DNA of 64,000 bases from Gammaproteobacteria bacterium. Lineage in GTDB: Bacteria; Pseudomonadota; Gammaproteobacteria; Steroidobacterales; Steroidobacteraceae. The notes under the pieces are model-generated. The model worked only from the letters and a program-made list of their open reading frames with translations, did not search any database and was not told the origin of the DNA. Positions 8,328 to 19,316 of the stretch are shown piece after piece; the first letter of the stretch is position 1, and each line of letters opens with the position of its first letter. The stretch spans positions 40,796-104,795 of the forward strand of contig VBMV01000062.1 in the NCBI GenBank assembly GCA_005878835.1, given 5' to 3'. Made by a program: the position numbers and the translations under genes.

Positions 8328-9290
8328 CTAGGTGCGCACCCGGCGCTCGGCGAGGGAGCGGTGCACCTGCTCCGTGATGCGCATGGCGGTCTCCAGCGCC
8401 ATGAGTCCGGCCTCGCCCGGAACCACCGGCGCGCGGCCGGTGCGAATGCACTCCAGAAATGAGTCGATCTCCGCCTGGAGCGCATCGCCGGGCTCCAGAC
8501 TCTGCTCCTCGATGGTCACCGGCAGCGCGCCCGGGGCATCCGCCGGCACGCGCTTGCGGATGAGTGTCAGGATCTTCTGCTGCAGGTCGAGCGACAGATA
8601 GGCGTCGTCCTCGAAAATGCGCATTTTTCGCTCGGTCTTGAGGCTGACCCGCGAGGCGGTGGCATTCGCGACGCAGCCGTTGGCGAAGCGGATGCGCGCG
8701 TTGGCGATGTCGATACCTTCAGAGAACACCGGCGTGCCCACCGCGTCGATGGAGGTGATCGGCGCGCCGACGATGGTCTGCACGATATCGATGTCGTGGA
8801 TCATGAGGTCGAGCACCACGTTCACGTCGGTGCCGCGCTCGCGATAGGGCGCGAGGCGATGACATTCGACGAAGCGCGGTGAGCGCAGATGCGGCTCGGC
8901 CGCCAGTATGGCGGCGTTGAAACGCTCGAGGTGCCCGACCTGCAGGACGCGCCTGACGCGCGCGGCGAGCGCAATCAGCTCGCGCGCCTGCGCCGGCGTA
9001 TCCGTGATCGGCTTCTCCACCAGCACGTGCGCGCCGGCTTCGAGGAAGTCACGCGCGATGGCAAAGTGCGCCGGGGTGGGTGTGGCCACGCTCACCGCCT
9101 CGACGCTGCCCAGGAGCGTGCGGTAGTCGCTCACGGCACGTGTCTTGAGCTCGGCGGCGAGCTGCTCACGCGCCTCGGGCTGCGAATCCGCGACCGCGAC
9201 CAGCTCGCAGCCCGCCGCCTGCGCGTATTTGTGTGCGTGAAAGCGGCCCAGGTAGCCCACGCCGATGACCGCGGCTCTGATTTTCTGCAT
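8328..9290 (-). CDS. Gfo/Idh/MocA family oxidoreductase
   Basis: IRAAVIGVGYLGRFHAHKYAQA..LVEKPITDTPAQARELIALA..QVGHLERFNAA. Confidence 0.88.
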   Translation of the reverse strand: MQKIRAAVIGVGYLGRFHAHKYAQAAGCELVAVADSQPEAREQLAAELKTRAVSDYRTLLGSVEAVSVATPTPAHFAIARDFLEAGAHVLVEKPITDTPAQARELIALAARVRRVLQVGHLERFNAAILAAEPHLRSPRFVECHRLAPYRERGTDVNVVLDLMIHDIDIVQTIVGAPITSIDAVGTPVFSEGIDIANARIRFANGCVANATASRVSLKTERKMRIFEDDAYLSLDLQQKILTLIRKRVPADAPGALPVTIEEQSLEPGDALQAEIDSFLECIRTGRAPVVPGEAGLMALETAMRITEQVHRSLAERRVRT

Positions 9291-9359
9291 GAGAAGGCTA
9301 TTATGCCCGCCCGCGCGGGCATGCCCGCAGGGTAACTGTCAAGGAACGGCTGCCAGCCA

Positions 9360-9722
9360 ATGCCTCCACCGCCCCCGACCGAAGGAACGGCACCCCTGGA
9401 GCGCCTGGCGCACCTGCGCGATACCTACGGCGCACTGCCGCGAGCGCGGCGCGAGCTGGTCATTTTCGGCCTGGCGCTGCTGTGCGGGCTCATCGTGATG
9501 CCGTTTCTCATCTGGTTCGCCGGCAGCCGCGTGCTCGGGCCTTATACCCACGGCCAGAATGCACACGCCGGCCCGTTCGCCCTGGTGGCGGATTTCTTCC
9601 TGGGGCTGCTCCACGGGTCGGCGGTGTTCTGGGCCGTGGCGCTCGGGCCGGCGGTGCTGCTGCTGGCGATCCGCCTGTTCGTCGCCCTGGTGCGGGCGCT
9701 GCCGGCCTCGGGCGACGACTGA
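9360..9722 (+). CDS. Small integral membrane protein, unknown function
   Basis: ORF of 120 aa with two hydrophobic segments (ELVIFGLALLCGLIVMPFLIWF; SAVFWAVALGPAVLLLAIRLFVALV). Confidence 0.55.
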   Translation: MPPPPPTEGTAPLERLAHLRDTYGALPRARRELVIFGLALLCGLIVMPFLIWFAGSRVLGPYTHGQNAHAGPFALVADFFLGLLHGSAVFWAVALGPAVLLLAIRLFVALVRALPASGDD

Positions 9723-9773
9723 GGCGGGCGGCCGGCGCGCCCGTGCTGTCTCAGGCCTGAGGACCGCGGCGCC

Positions 9774-10097
9774 TCACTTCGGCCAGTACATCCACACCGC
9801 CATGGCCAGCATGGCCAGGGTCGCCCCATGGGCGGCGAGGCGCCAGGAGCGCTCGCGCAGCTCCCCGTAGAAGCTGCCGGCCGAGGCCGCCGAAAATAGC
9901 GTAAAGACCGCTATCGCGCGCAGCAATGGGGCGTGCTCGGGGGCGAACCGCGCCTCGTCGGCCGGCAGGAACAGGATGACAATCCAGGTCATCAGGAGCC
10001 CGATGGCCAGGGCCACGGCCGACCCCATGACGATTCCCAGCAACGCGGTCAGAGGTCTCACGATGTGAGGGCCGTACTTGCTAAAGACGAACCGCAC
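9774..10097 (-). CDS. Small integral membrane protein, unknown function
   Basis: ORF of 107 aa with hydrophobic stretches (PLTALLGIVMGSAVALAIGLLMTWIVILF). Convergent with the ORF at 9360. Confidence 0.55.
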   Translation of the reverse strand: MRFVFSKYGPHIVRPLTALLGIVMGSAVALAIGLLMTWIVILFLPADEARFAPEHAPLLRAIAVFTLFSAASAGSFYGELRERSWRLAAHGATLAMLAMAVWMYWPK

Positions 10098-10140
10098 GCT
10101 CTACCTTAGCCCCAAGAGTCTACCGAACCTGCGAGCCCTC

Positions 10141-12255
10141 ATGACGACCCTAGCCCTGCGCCGATCCTGGATAACCGCCGCGGCCCTGCTGGTACTGGCC
10201 CTGGCGCTCGCCGGCTCCGCGCAGGCCCCGGCCGGCACCTCGCCATTGCCTGCGGGGACGCTGGCGCCCTCCGACACTCAGCGGGCGACCGCGCGCCGGG
10301 TCGGTCGCATCCTCGAGGAGGCGCACTACAGCCGCGCGGCGCTCGACGAGCGGATGTCGGATGTGGTCTACCACCGCTATCTGGAATTCCTCGACGGGCA
10401 GCGCAGCTACTTCCTCGCCAACGACGTCCAGGAGTTCAACGCTTACCGCCTGCGGTTCGGCGACATGATCCGCACCGGCGACATCGATCCGGCGTACCTG
10501 ATCTTCGCGCGCTTCCAGCAGCGCAACCGCGAGCGCATGCAGCATGCGATCGAGCTGCTCAAGAGCGAGCCTGACTGGACGGCGAACGAGTCGTTCGAGT
10601 TCGACCGCGCGCACGCCGCCTGGCCGCTCGATCAGGCCGCGATGGACGAGTTGTGGCGCAAGCGCGTCAAGAACGATGCGCTGTCGCTGATGCTCACCGG
10701 CAAGGCCTGGCCGGATGCGGCCGAGGTTCTGCGCAAGCGCTACGAGCGCGTGCTCAAGCGCGTCGACCAGGTGAGCAGCGAGGACGTATTCGAAGGTCTG
10801 ATGAACGCCTACGCGCGCGCCTTCGATCCGCACTCGAGCTACTTCTCACCGCGCAGCTCCGAGGAGTATCGCATCCAGATGAGCCTCAACTACGAGGGCA
10901 TCGGCGCCTCGCTCCAGGTGGTGGACGATTACGTCACCATCATGAACGTGCTCGAAGGCGGCCCGGCGGCAGCAGCCGGCACGCTCAGCACCAACGACCG
11001 CATCATCGGTGTGGGTCAGGGACACGAGGGTCCGTTCACCGACGTCATCGGCTGGCGGCTGGATGACGTGGTGCAGCTGATCCGCGGCAAGGCCGGCACG
11101 TCGGTGCGCCTGCAGGTACTGCCGGCCGGCGCGGCCCCTGGGAGCCCCGAGAAGGTCATGGAGTTCGTGCGCAACAAGGTGACGCTCGAAGCGCAGGCCG
11201 CGCACAAGGAAGTGAAGACCGTGGCGCGCAACGGCCGCGCGCTCAAGATCGGGGTGATCACGGTGCCCGGGTTCTACCAGGACATTGCCGCGCAGAATGC
11301 CGGCGACCAGAACTACCGCAGCACCACGCACGATGTGCTGAAACTGCTGCGCGAGCTCAAGAGCGAGAACGTGGATGGCCTGGTCCTCGACCTGCGCGGT
11401 GACGGCGGCGGCTACCTCCCCGAGGCCACGGCGCTCACCGGACTTTTCATCAATCACGGCCCGGTGGTGCAGCTGCGCGATACCGCAGGCAGGCTCGAGG
11501 TGCTGGATGACCCGGAGCCCGCACCGGCCTACGACGGTCCGCTCGCAGTGCTGGTCGATCGCCTCAGCGCCTCGGCCTCGGAGATCTTCGCCGGCGCGAT
11601 CCAGGACTATCACCGCGGCGTGATCCTCGGCCAGACCACCTTCGGCAAGGGCACGGTGCAGAACCTGGTGCCCCTCGATCGCTGGTCGCCGAAGCCGGTG
11701 AACGGACAGCTGACCGTGACCATCGGCAAGTTCTACCGGGTCACGGGCGAGAGCACCCAGCACCGCGGTGTGGAACCTGACGTGCCGCTTGCCTCGCCCC
11801 TGGACATCAAGGAGATCGGCGAGAGCGCGCTGGAGTCCGCCCTGCCCTGGGATCGCATCGCCGGGGTCCCCTTCAGGATGAGTGCCGGCACGGCCGCTGC
11901 CCCGCCGGTCGCGGCACTGGCGACGGAGGAGGATGCGCGCGCGCAGCACGATCCGGACTACCGCTGGCTGGTGTCGGACATCGCCGCCATCGACTCGGTG
12001 CGCGGGCAGCACAGTGTGTCGCTCAACCTCAAGGCGCGGCGCGACGAGCGCGCCCGGATCGAGGGCGAGCGCCTGGCGCGGGAGAACAGCCGGCGGGCGG
12101 CGAAGAACCTGCCGGCGCTGAAGAGCGTCGAGGAGCTCGACAAGTCCAAGGACGAGGCCGCCGACGTGGTGCTCGAGCAGGCGACCCAGGTCATGGCCGA
12201 CATGGTGACCGGGGCGCACCCGCAGCCACCGCAAAAGACCGCGCGCGCCAGTTAG
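10141..12255 (+). CDS. prc: Carboxy-terminal (tail-specific) processing protease Prc
   Basis: PDZ region (GIGASLQVVDDYVTIMNVLEGGPAAAAG) and S41 catalytic region (VDRLSASASEIFAGAIQDYHRGVILGQTTFGKGTVQ). Confidence 0.92.
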   Translation: MTTLALRRSWITAAALLVLALALAGSAQAPAGTSPLPAGTLAPSDTQRATARRVGRILEEAHYSRAALDERMSDVVYHRYLEFLDGQRSYFLANDVQEFNAYRLRFGDMIRTGDIDPAYLIFARFQQRNRERMQHAIELLKSEPDWTANESFEFDRAHAAWPLDQAAMDELWRKRVKNDALSLMLTGKAWPDAAEVLRKRYERVLKRVDQVSSEDVFEGLMNAYARAFDPHSSYFSPRSSEEYRIQMSLNYEGIGASLQVVDDYVTIMNVLEGGPAAAAGTLSTNDRIIGVGQGHEGPFTDVIGWRLDDVVQLIRGKAGTSVRLQVLPAGAAPGSPEKVMEFVRNKVTLEAQAAHKEVKTVARNGRALKIGVITVPGFYQDIAAQNAGDQNYRSTTHDVLKLLRELKSENVDGLVLDLRGDGGGYLPEATALTGLFINHGPVVQLRDTAGRLEVLDDPEPAPAYDGPLAVLVDRLSASASEIFAGAIQDYHRGVILGQTTFGKGTVQNLVPLDRWSPKPVNGQLTVTIGKFYRVTGESTQHRGVEPDVPLASPLDIKEIGESALESALPWDRIAGVPFRMSAGTAAAPPVAALATEEDARAQHDPDYRWLVSDIAAIDSVRGQHSVSLNLKARRDERARIEGERLARENSRRAAKNLPALKSVEELDKSKDEAADVVLEQATQVMADMVTGAHPQPPQKTARAS

Positions 12256-12320
12256 GAGCGGGCCAGCGCCGCAGCCTGCGGGCGCCGCATCCGCGCGCGC
12301 CGGGCGCGGTGAGCGGAGTT

Positions 12321-13385
12321 TCAGCGCAGCAGGATCCGGAACAGGTCCCAGGTGTCCTCGGCGAGCACGTTCGGCAGCGGCGCATCGGCCCGCGGCCCCG
12401 CCGCCGGCAGCACGTCGCCTTCGGTGAACGCGAGCGAGTTAGGCGCCGGCGAGGTGTCGGTCTCGCCGCGGTAGCGCGCCACGCGCTGCAGCCTCTCGCT
12501 GCGGGCGCGGATCTCCTGGGTAACACCCTCGCGCGCGCTGATCAGAGTGTGTGCGCGCGCGATCTGGCCCATCAACAGCACGCATTCCCTGGGCGAGCCG
12601 TAGTCGTCGGCGGTCTCACGGCGGGCGATCGCCTCGCGCGCCAGCGTCAGCATCGGGGCCTTGAGTGGCAGCAGGCGCAGGCATAGCGCTTCCGCATAGG
12701 CGATGGCGGTGAGATTGATCGCGCGCCGCGCCGGCAGCGTCAGTCCCGGAAACCCCGGTGTGGCCTCGCCGGCGATTTCCTCGAGCCCGAGCTGCGCCTC
12801 GCCGAGTGACACCCCGGCGCTCACCACCGCCGCTGCGGCGACGCCGATGCGCCGCTGCAGCGCGCGGCGCTTGAAGTAGTGCCAGACGCGGGTGAGCGCC
12901 GCCCGCTCCTTTTCCACTGCCGCAAGCTGTGCGGTGGCCTGCTCGTGCAGCCCCTGGGCTGCGCGCAACACGCCCTCGGCGCCCGGGCGGCGGGCGAACT
13001 GGCGGCGATTGTGCTGGGCCAGGTGTGCGCGCCGCTCGCGCTCCTCCTGCTGCCGCACCAGATCGGCGACCATTTGGCTGATGAGCTCGCGGCCCGTCTG
13101 CCACAGGCGGCGCAGCTGATAGAACACCAGCGCCGGGTAAGCGGTCTCGGCGGCGCCCAGGCGCCCCTCGAGCGTATTGAGCATGTCCTGCACGCGCTGG
13201 GTGGCACCTTCCTGCTGCTTGAGCAGGTCCTTGAGGCGGAAGGTCTCCTCCTGCAGCCCGCCGTAGGCCTTCTTGAGCTCGGCGCGGTTGCGAAACAGCG
13301 CCAGCACCCGGTGATCCTCATCATCGGGTTGGCCATCCGGGCGGAGGCTGAGCTTGAGAAAGCCGAGTTGACGCAGCGCCTTCAT
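12321..13385 (-). CDS. Conserved hypothetical protein, coiled-coil rich
   Basis: 354-aa ORF (MKALRQLGFLKLSLRPDGQPDDEDHRVLALFRNRAELKKAYGGLQEETFRLKDLLKQQEGATQRVQDML..). No family recognised. Confidence 0.6.
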   Translation of the reverse strand: MKALRQLGFLKLSLRPDGQPDDEDHRVLALFRNRAELKKAYGGLQEETFRLKDLLKQQEGATQRVQDMLNTLEGRLGAAETAYPALVFYQLRRLWQTGRELISQMVADLVRQQEERERRAHLAQHNRRQFARRPGAEGVLRAAQGLHEQATAQLAAVEKERAALTRVWHYFKRRALQRRIGVAAAAVVSAGVSLGEAQLGLEEIAGEATPGFPGLTLPARRAINLTAIAYAEALCLRLLPLKAPMLTLAREAIARRETADDYGSPRECVLLMGQIARAHTLISAREGVTQEIRARSERLQRVARYRGETDTSPAPNSLAFTEGDVLPAAGPRADAPLPNVLAEDTWDLFRILLR

Positions 13386-13413
13386 GAGGGTATCGGCGGC
13401 CGACCGCCCCCGC

Positions 13414-13911
13414 TCATGCGCCGGCTTCGGGCTCCGTGCTGGATGAGAAGCGATGACCTCGCTCCACGCAGTATTCCAGCCACTTATTTAACATCATGTT
13501 GCGCGCCCAACGCTGATCCAGTTCACGCTCCGCGCGAGTGCGCAGCGAGCGCAGCAGCGGCTGACTGTGAACCGCGGCCCATTGCCGCGCCTCGACCAGG
13601 TGCGCGTCATGGTAGATGCGCACCTGCATGTCGGGGTACGGCAGGGAGCCGTGCATATGGGGCAGCAGGTAGGTCAGATTCACTGTACTGGTGTACGGGG
13701 AGCGCTCGGTCACGGTGAGAACGAGGTCACAATCCCCACGCACGCTGGACCGGTACCGGCCGGTGAGCGCCGTCAGCTTTCCGGCCAGCCAGCCGAAGCG
13801 TATGAAGTTGCTCTCGTACAGTCCCATGAGCGCGACGAAGCTGCGCGGCCGCGCGCGCCACGAAACCGGGGTCTGTGTGTCAGTGAGCAGCACGCGCCGA
13901 CTATAACGCAC
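13414..13911 (-). CDS. DUF1249 domain protein (YqiB-like)
   Basis: LMGLYESNFIRFGWLAG..LTVTERSPYTSTVNLTYLLPHMHGSLPYPDMQVRIYHDAHLVE. Confidence 0.82.
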   Translation of the reverse strand: MRYSRRVLLTDTQTPVSWRARPRSFVALMGLYESNFIRFGWLAGKLTALTGRYRSSVRGDCDLVLTVTERSPYTSTVNLTYLLPHMHGSLPYPDMQVRIYHDAHLVEARQWAAVHSQPLLRSLRTRAERELDQRWARNMMLNKWLEYCVERGHRFSSSTEPEAGA

Positions 13912-14043
13912 AAGGCCTGGCCTGCAAGCCGATCGCGGCGCGAATTTGTCGCTGCCGGCGCCCGGCCGGCGCTTGCAAGTTTCGTGCGACCTGACACGCG
14001 CGCCGCGAGTCGTGCAACAATATGCAGCTTGCGGGCGCGGGCG

Positions 14044-14865
14044 CTACGGGCGCAGCCGCCGCTCGATGCCGCTGGTGTTCAGAATGCGGCTGGCGATCTC
14101 CTCGATGGAGCACTCGGTGGTATCGAGCCACGGCAGCGCGTAGCGCGCGAACAGCGCCTCCGCGGCGCGCAGCTCGTACTGCACCTGCTGCTGCGAGGCG
14201 TAGCGGCTGTCCGGGCGGCGCTCGGTGCGGATCTGCTGCAGCCGCTCCGGTTTGATGGTCAGCGCATAGAGCTTGGAGCGGAACGGCTCCAGTCGCGGCG
14301 GCAGTCTGCCGGCTTCGAGATCGTCCTCGGTGAGCGGATAGTTGGCGGCGAACACCCCGTATTGCAGCGCCAGATACAGGCAGGTCGGAGTCTTGCCGAC
14401 CCGCGATACTCCGACCAGCACCACATCGGCGAGCGCGTAGTCGCCGCCGCTGCCGTCGTCGTTGGCGAGCGCGAAGTTGGTGGCGTTGATGCGCGTCGTG
14501 TATGCGGCGAGATCGGCCATGCCGTGCGCCCGGCCGGCGCGGTGCGTCGAGCGCGTGTCGAGCTCGCGCTCGAGCGGACCGACAAACGTCGAGAACAGAT
14601 CCAGGAACAGGGCATTCGCCGCCACGACGATCTCGCGCAGCTCGTCCTGCACCAGCGTGCTGAACACGATCGGCCGCAGGCCCTCCTCCTCGGCCGCGTG
14701 GTTGATGCGCCGGACGGCCTCCTGCGCCTTGTCAACGCTCGACACAAATGGCAAAGTCAGCGGGCGAAATTCCAGCCCCTCGAACTGCGTCATGAGACTG
14801 TGGCCCAGTGTTTCCGCAGTCACACCCGTCTGGTCCGAGACGAAAAATACCGTTCGACGGCTCAC
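14044..14865 (-). CDS. ppsR: PEP synthase regulatory protein (PSRP, DUF299)
   Basis: RTVFFVSDQTGVTAETLGHSLMTQFEGLEF..VGVSRVGKTPTCLYLALQYGVFAANYPLTEDDL; divergent from ppsA. Confidence 0.92.
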   Translation of the reverse strand: MSRRTVFFVSDQTGVTAETLGHSLMTQFEGLEFRPLTLPFVSSVDKAQEAVRRINHAAEEEGLRPIVFSTLVQDELREIVVAANALFLDLFSTFVGPLERELDTRSTHRAGRAHGMADLAAYTTRINATNFALANDDGSGGDYALADVVLVGVSRVGKTPTCLYLALQYGVFAANYPLTEDDLEAGRLPPRLEPFRSKLYALTIKPERLQQIRTERRPDSRYASQQQVQYELRAAEALFARYALPWLDTTECSIEEIASRILNTSGIERRLRP

Positions 14866-14962
14866 GGCGCGAGTGTCCCCTCCGGGCTGGTGCGAGCGGT
14901 GAACAGTGTTTCACCCGGGGCGCGCGCCGGCAAGCGCCAGGCGTCGACCTGCAGGAGCGTTC

Positions 14963-17327
14963 TTGAAAGCCTACGTCATCCCCTTCGAGCAGCTGACGAT
15001 GCGCGACGTAGAGACGGTCGGCGGCAAGAACGCCTCGCTCGGGGAGATGATCGGCTCGCTCGCCAGGCTCGGCGTGCAGGTGCCCGGCGGGTTCGCCACC
15101 ACCGCGCACGCCTACCGCGAGTTCCTCGAACAGGGCGGGCTGGCCGCGCGCATCCGCGCCGAGCTCACCGAGCTCGACGTCGATGACGTGGCGCGGCTCG
15201 CCGCCACCGGAGCGCGCATCCGTCAGTGGATTCTCGCCACCCCCTTTCCGCCCGCCCTGACGGCGGCGGTGAGCGCACAGCTGCAGCGCATGAGCGCGGG
15301 CGGCGATCTGGCCGTGGCGGTACGCTCCTCGGCGACCGCCGAGGATCTGCCCGAGGCCTCCTTCGCCGGCCAGCAGGAGAGCTTCCTGCGAGGCTGAAGT
15401 GCTCAAGGCGATGCACGAGGTGTTTGCCTCGCTGTTCAACGACCGGGCGATCTCCTACCGCGTACATCAGGGGTTCGATCACGCCGCGGTGGCCTTGTCG
15501 GCCGGCGTGCAGCACATGGTGAGGAGCGACCTGGGCGCGAGCGGCGTCATGTTCACGCTCGACACCGACTCGGGCTTTCGCGAGGTGGTGCTCATCACCG
15601 CCGCGTGGGGCCTGGGCGAGACCGTGGTCCAGGGCGCCGTCAATCCCGATGAGTTCTACGTCTACAAACCCGCGCTGCGCGCCGGCAAGCTCGCGATCCT
15701 GCGCCGCAACCTCGGCGCCAAGGCGGTGAAGATGGTGTACGCGCCGGCGGGCTCACCCGCGCGCGTGCAGACGCTGGCGGTGCCGCCGGCGGACCGGCGC
15801 CGCTTCTGCCTGAGCGACGCCGATATCGTCACGCTGGCGCGCCAGGCGCTGATCATCGAAGAGCATTACGGCCGGCCGATGGACATCGAGTGGGCGCGCG
15901 ACGGCACCTCGGGCGCGATCCTCATCCTGCAGGCGCGGCCCGAGACGGTGCAGAGCCGCGTCGGCCGTACCATTCAGCGTTACGCTCTCAAGGGCCGCTC
16001 GCGGGTGCTGGCCACCGGCCGCAGCATCGGCCAGCGCATCGGCGCCGGAGCCGCGCGCGTCATCCGCGACGCGGGCGAGATGGCGCGCGTGCAGAGCGGC
16101 GAGGTGCTGGTCGCCGACATGACCGATCCGGACTGGGAGCCGGTCATGAAGCGCGCCGCCGCGATCGTCACCAACCGCGGCGGCCGCACCTGTCACGCGG
16201 CCATCATCGCGCGCGAGCTGGGGATCCCCGCGGTGGTCGGCTGCGGCGATGCCACGCAACGCATCCGCGAGGGACAGGACGTGACCGTGTCGTGCGCCGA
16301 GGGCGACACCGGGCACGTGTACGAAGGGCTGTTGCAGTTCGAACGCAGGCAGATCGAGCTCGATGCGCTGCCGCCGATCCCGGTCAAGATCATGATGAAC
16401 GTCGGCAACCCCGAGCGCGCCTTCGATTTCGCCAACATCCCGCACCGCGGCGTGGGGCTCGCGCGGCTCGAGTTCATCATCAACCGCATGATCGGCGTGC
16501 ATCCGCGTGCGCTGCTCGAGTTCGACCGCCTGGACGGGGAGCTGCAGGAGCAGATCCGCGCGCAGATGGCCGGGTATTCCACCCCGGTAGACTTCTACGT
16601 GGAGAAGCTCGCCGAGGGGATCGCGCAGATCGCCGCGGCGTTCGCCCCCGAGCCGGTCATCGTGCGGCTCTCGGACTTCAAGTCCAACGAGTACGCCAAC
16701 CTCATCGGCGGCAGCCGCTACGAACCGCAGGAGGAGAACCCGATGCTGGGCTTCCGCGGCGCCGCGCGCTACGTCGACGAGGCCTTCCGCCCCTGCTTCG
16801 AGCTCGAGTGCCGGGCGCTCAAGCGGGTGCGCGAGGCCATGGGCCTCACCAACGTGCAGGTCATGGTGCCGTTCGTGAGGAGCGTCGCCGAGGCGCGCCA
16901 GGTCACGGCACTGCTCGCGCACAACGGCCTGCAACGCGGCGCGCAGGGGCTCAAGGTGATCATGATGTGCGAGCTGCCCACCAACGCGCTGCTCGCCGAG
17001 CAGTACCTCGAGCACTTCGACGGCATGTCCATCGGCTCGAACGACATGACACAGCTCACCCTGGGACTGGACCGCGACTCGGCGATCATGGCGGGCCACT
17101 TCGACGAGCGTGACGAAGCGGTGCGCAAGCTCCTGGCGATGGCGATCAGCGCCTGCCGCAAACACGGCAAGTACGTCGGCATCTGCGGCCAGGGGCCGTC
17201 GGATCACCCCGACCTGGCGCGCTGGCTGCTCGATCAGGGCATCGAGAGCATGTCCCTCAACCCCGATACGGTGGTGGAGACCTGGCTGTTCCTCGCCCAG
17301 GCGCCGGCGCCCGGCCGGGCCTCCTGA
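14963..17327 (+). pseudogene. ppsA: Phosphoenolpyruvate synthase PpsA, disrupted by frameshift near 15386-15399
   Basis: ORF 14906..15397 (probable TTG start at 14963) ends ..[15 protein letters not shown] 15399..17327 continues in another frame with [44 protein letters not shown]. Compared with the usual FAGQQETFLNVxG..[13 protein letters not shown], about 11 nt (NVRG region) is missing. Confidence 0.85.
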
Positions 17328-17387
17328 CACCCGCGGCGCGCACCTGCGCGCACTGCGGCGCAGCGCCGTGGCGCACGCGCATCGCGG

Positions 17388-17780
17388 CTACGCGCGCGAC
17401 AGATCCCGGAGCTTCGCCTCGGAGGCGGCGCGATCCTTGTCGTCGAACGGCTCGATGTCGACGTGCTCGAGCGTGGCGCGCTCGAGGCAGCGCACGTTGA
17501 CGCTGTAGCCGTCGGGATTGGAGCGTGGCACGTAGAAGGACTTCACGCCGCAGCGGCGGCAGAACAGATGCCGCGCAGTGCCGGTGTTGAAGCGGTATTC
17601 GCTCAGGCTCTCCGCCCCGCGCAGCAGCCGGAAGCGCGTGCGCGGCACGATCAGGTGCAGGTAGCCGCTCATGCGGCAGATCGAGCAGTTGCACTCGCTC
17701 GCCGTGAGGCGCGCCGGCGCATCCACCTCGAAGGCAACCGCGCCGCAATGGCAGCCGCCGCGATGCGTCACCAGCGGCAC
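17388..17780 (-). CDS. GFA/CENP-V family (Gfa-like zinc) protein
   Basis: GGCHCGAVAFEVDAP..CNCSICRMSGYLHLIVPRTRFRLLRG..HLFCRRCGVKSFYVPRSNPDGYSVNVRCLE; CxC and CxxC zinc ligands. Confidence 0.85.
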   Translation of the reverse strand: MPLVTHRGGCHCGAVAFEVDAPARLTASECNCSICRMSGYLHLIVPRTRFRLLRGAESLSEYRFNTGTARHLFCRRCGVKSFYVPRSNPDGYSVNVRCLERATLEHVDIEPFDDKDRAASEAKLRDLSRA

Positions 17781-17784
17781 GGTC

Positions 17785-18351
17785 TCAGGCGCTCCCGCTG
17801 CCGGCGTAAGCCGGCGCGAACAACCACGCGCGGTAGTGCCGCAGCTCGCGGATCGATTCGTGGATATCCGCGTGCGCGAGGTGGGTCCCCTGCTTGACGA
17901 AACTCTCGGCCACCGCCGGCGCCCAGCGGCGCGCCAGCTCCTTCAGCGTGCTGACGTCGAGATTGCGGTAGTGGAAGAAGTGTTCGAGCTCGGGCATGCA
18001 GCGCGCGAGAAAGCGACGGTCCTGGCAGATGCTGTTGCCGCACATCGGCGAGCTGCCGGCATTGACCAGCGGCGCGAGGAACTCGAGCGTGCGCTGCTGG
18101 GCCTCGGCGACGCTGGTGCGGCTCGCGCGCACCCGCGCCAGCAGGCCCGAGGAGCTGTGCTGGCGCTGATTCCAGTCGTCCATGCGCGCGAGCACCTCAT
18201 CGGGCTGATGGATGGCGAGCACCGGGCCATCGGCGATGAGCTCCAGATCCCGGTCGGTCACCACGGTGGCGATCTCGATGATCGAATCGGTGTCGGGCTT
18301 CAGACCCGTCATCTCCAGATCGATCCAGACCAGATAGTCGCCGCTCGGCAT
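17785..18351 (-). CDS. orn: Oligoribonuclease
   Basis: [96 protein letters not shown]. Confidence 0.95.
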   Translation of the reverse strand: MPSGDYLVWIDLEMTGLKPDTDSIIEIATVVTDRDLELIADGPVLAIHQPDEVLARMDDWNQRQHSSSGLLARVRASRTSVAEAQQRTLEFLAPLVNAGSSPMCGNSICQDRRFLARCMPELEHFFHYRNLDVSTLKELARRWAPAVAESFVKQGTHLAHADIHESIRELRHYRAWLFAPAYAGSGSA

Positions 18352-18428
18352 GGCGCGTGGGTAGTGATAGCGTGTCTTGACCGCGCAACAGGCAATCCGA
18401 GTGTAGCAGACGACCGCTCACCCGCCGC

Positions 18429-19316
18429 ATGAAGCAGACTCTGGTAGGACGCGTGATCGCCAGCTTCGGCCGGCACCTGCTGGTGCGCGAGCCCGGCGGC
18501 CGGGAAGTGCGGGCGCGTCCGTTCGGGCGCTCCCTCACCGTAGTGTGCGGCGATGAGGTGCGCTGCCGCCTCGATGCACGCCACGATGAGGTGCACGTGG
18601 TGGAAGTGCTGCCGCGGCGCACGGCGCTGTATCGCGCCAACCTGCGCGGCGGCGCCGAACCGGTGGTGGCCAACCTCACGCGGCTGCTGGTGGTGCTCGC
18701 GCCGCTCCCGGCACCGGACCTGTTCATCGTGGACCGCTACCTGGCTGCGGCCACCGCCGCCGGACTCGCCGCGACCCTCATCGTGAACAAGAGTGACCTC
18801 GGCATCGACGCGGCGCTTACCGCCGAGCTCGCGGTGTACCGCGCCGCCGGCTACGACGCCGTCACCTGCTCGGCCGAAAGCGGCAGCGGGGTTGGGCAGC
18901 TGCGTGCCCTCCTCACGCCCGGCGCGGTGGCCGCCCTGGTCGGACAATCCGGGGTCGGCAAGTCCTCGCTCGTGCAGTGCCTCGTGCCGCAGGCGCAGGT
19001 CGCGATCGGCGCACTGGTGCGTGCGGAGGATGGACGGCACACCACCACCGCCGCGCGCCTGTTCGATCTGCCACACGGCGCCGCGCTGATCGACTCCCCG
19101 GGGGTGCGCGACTTTGCGCCCGCCGCCGCGGCACTCGATGAGCGCACCCTCGGCTTCGTGGAGGTGGAACGCCTGGCTCCCGGGTGCCGTTTCAGCGATT
19201 GCCGCCACCTGCGCGAGCCGGGATGCGCGGTGCGCGCGGCAGCCGCGGGCGGTGCGCTGCATGCGCGCCGCTACGAGAGCTACCGGCGGCTGCGCCGCCT
19301 GCGCGAGGAGCGCTAA
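18429..19316 (+). CDS. rsgA: Ribosome small subunit-dependent GTPase A
   Basis: [56 protein letters not shown]. Confidence 0.94.
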   Translation: MKQTLVGRVIASFGRHLLVREPGGREVRARPFGRSLTVVCGDEVRCRLDARHDEVHVVEVLPRRTALYRANLRGGAEPVVANLTRLLVVLAPLPAPDLFIVDRYLAAATAAGLAATLIVNKSDLGIDAALTAELAVYRAAGYDAVTCSAESGSGVGQLRALLTPGAVAALVGQSGVGKSSLVQCLVPQAQVAIGALVRAEDGRHTTTAARLFDLPHGAALIDSPGVRDFAPAAAALDERTLGFVEVERLAPGCRFSDCRHLREPGCAVRAAAAGGALHARRYESYRRLRRLREER

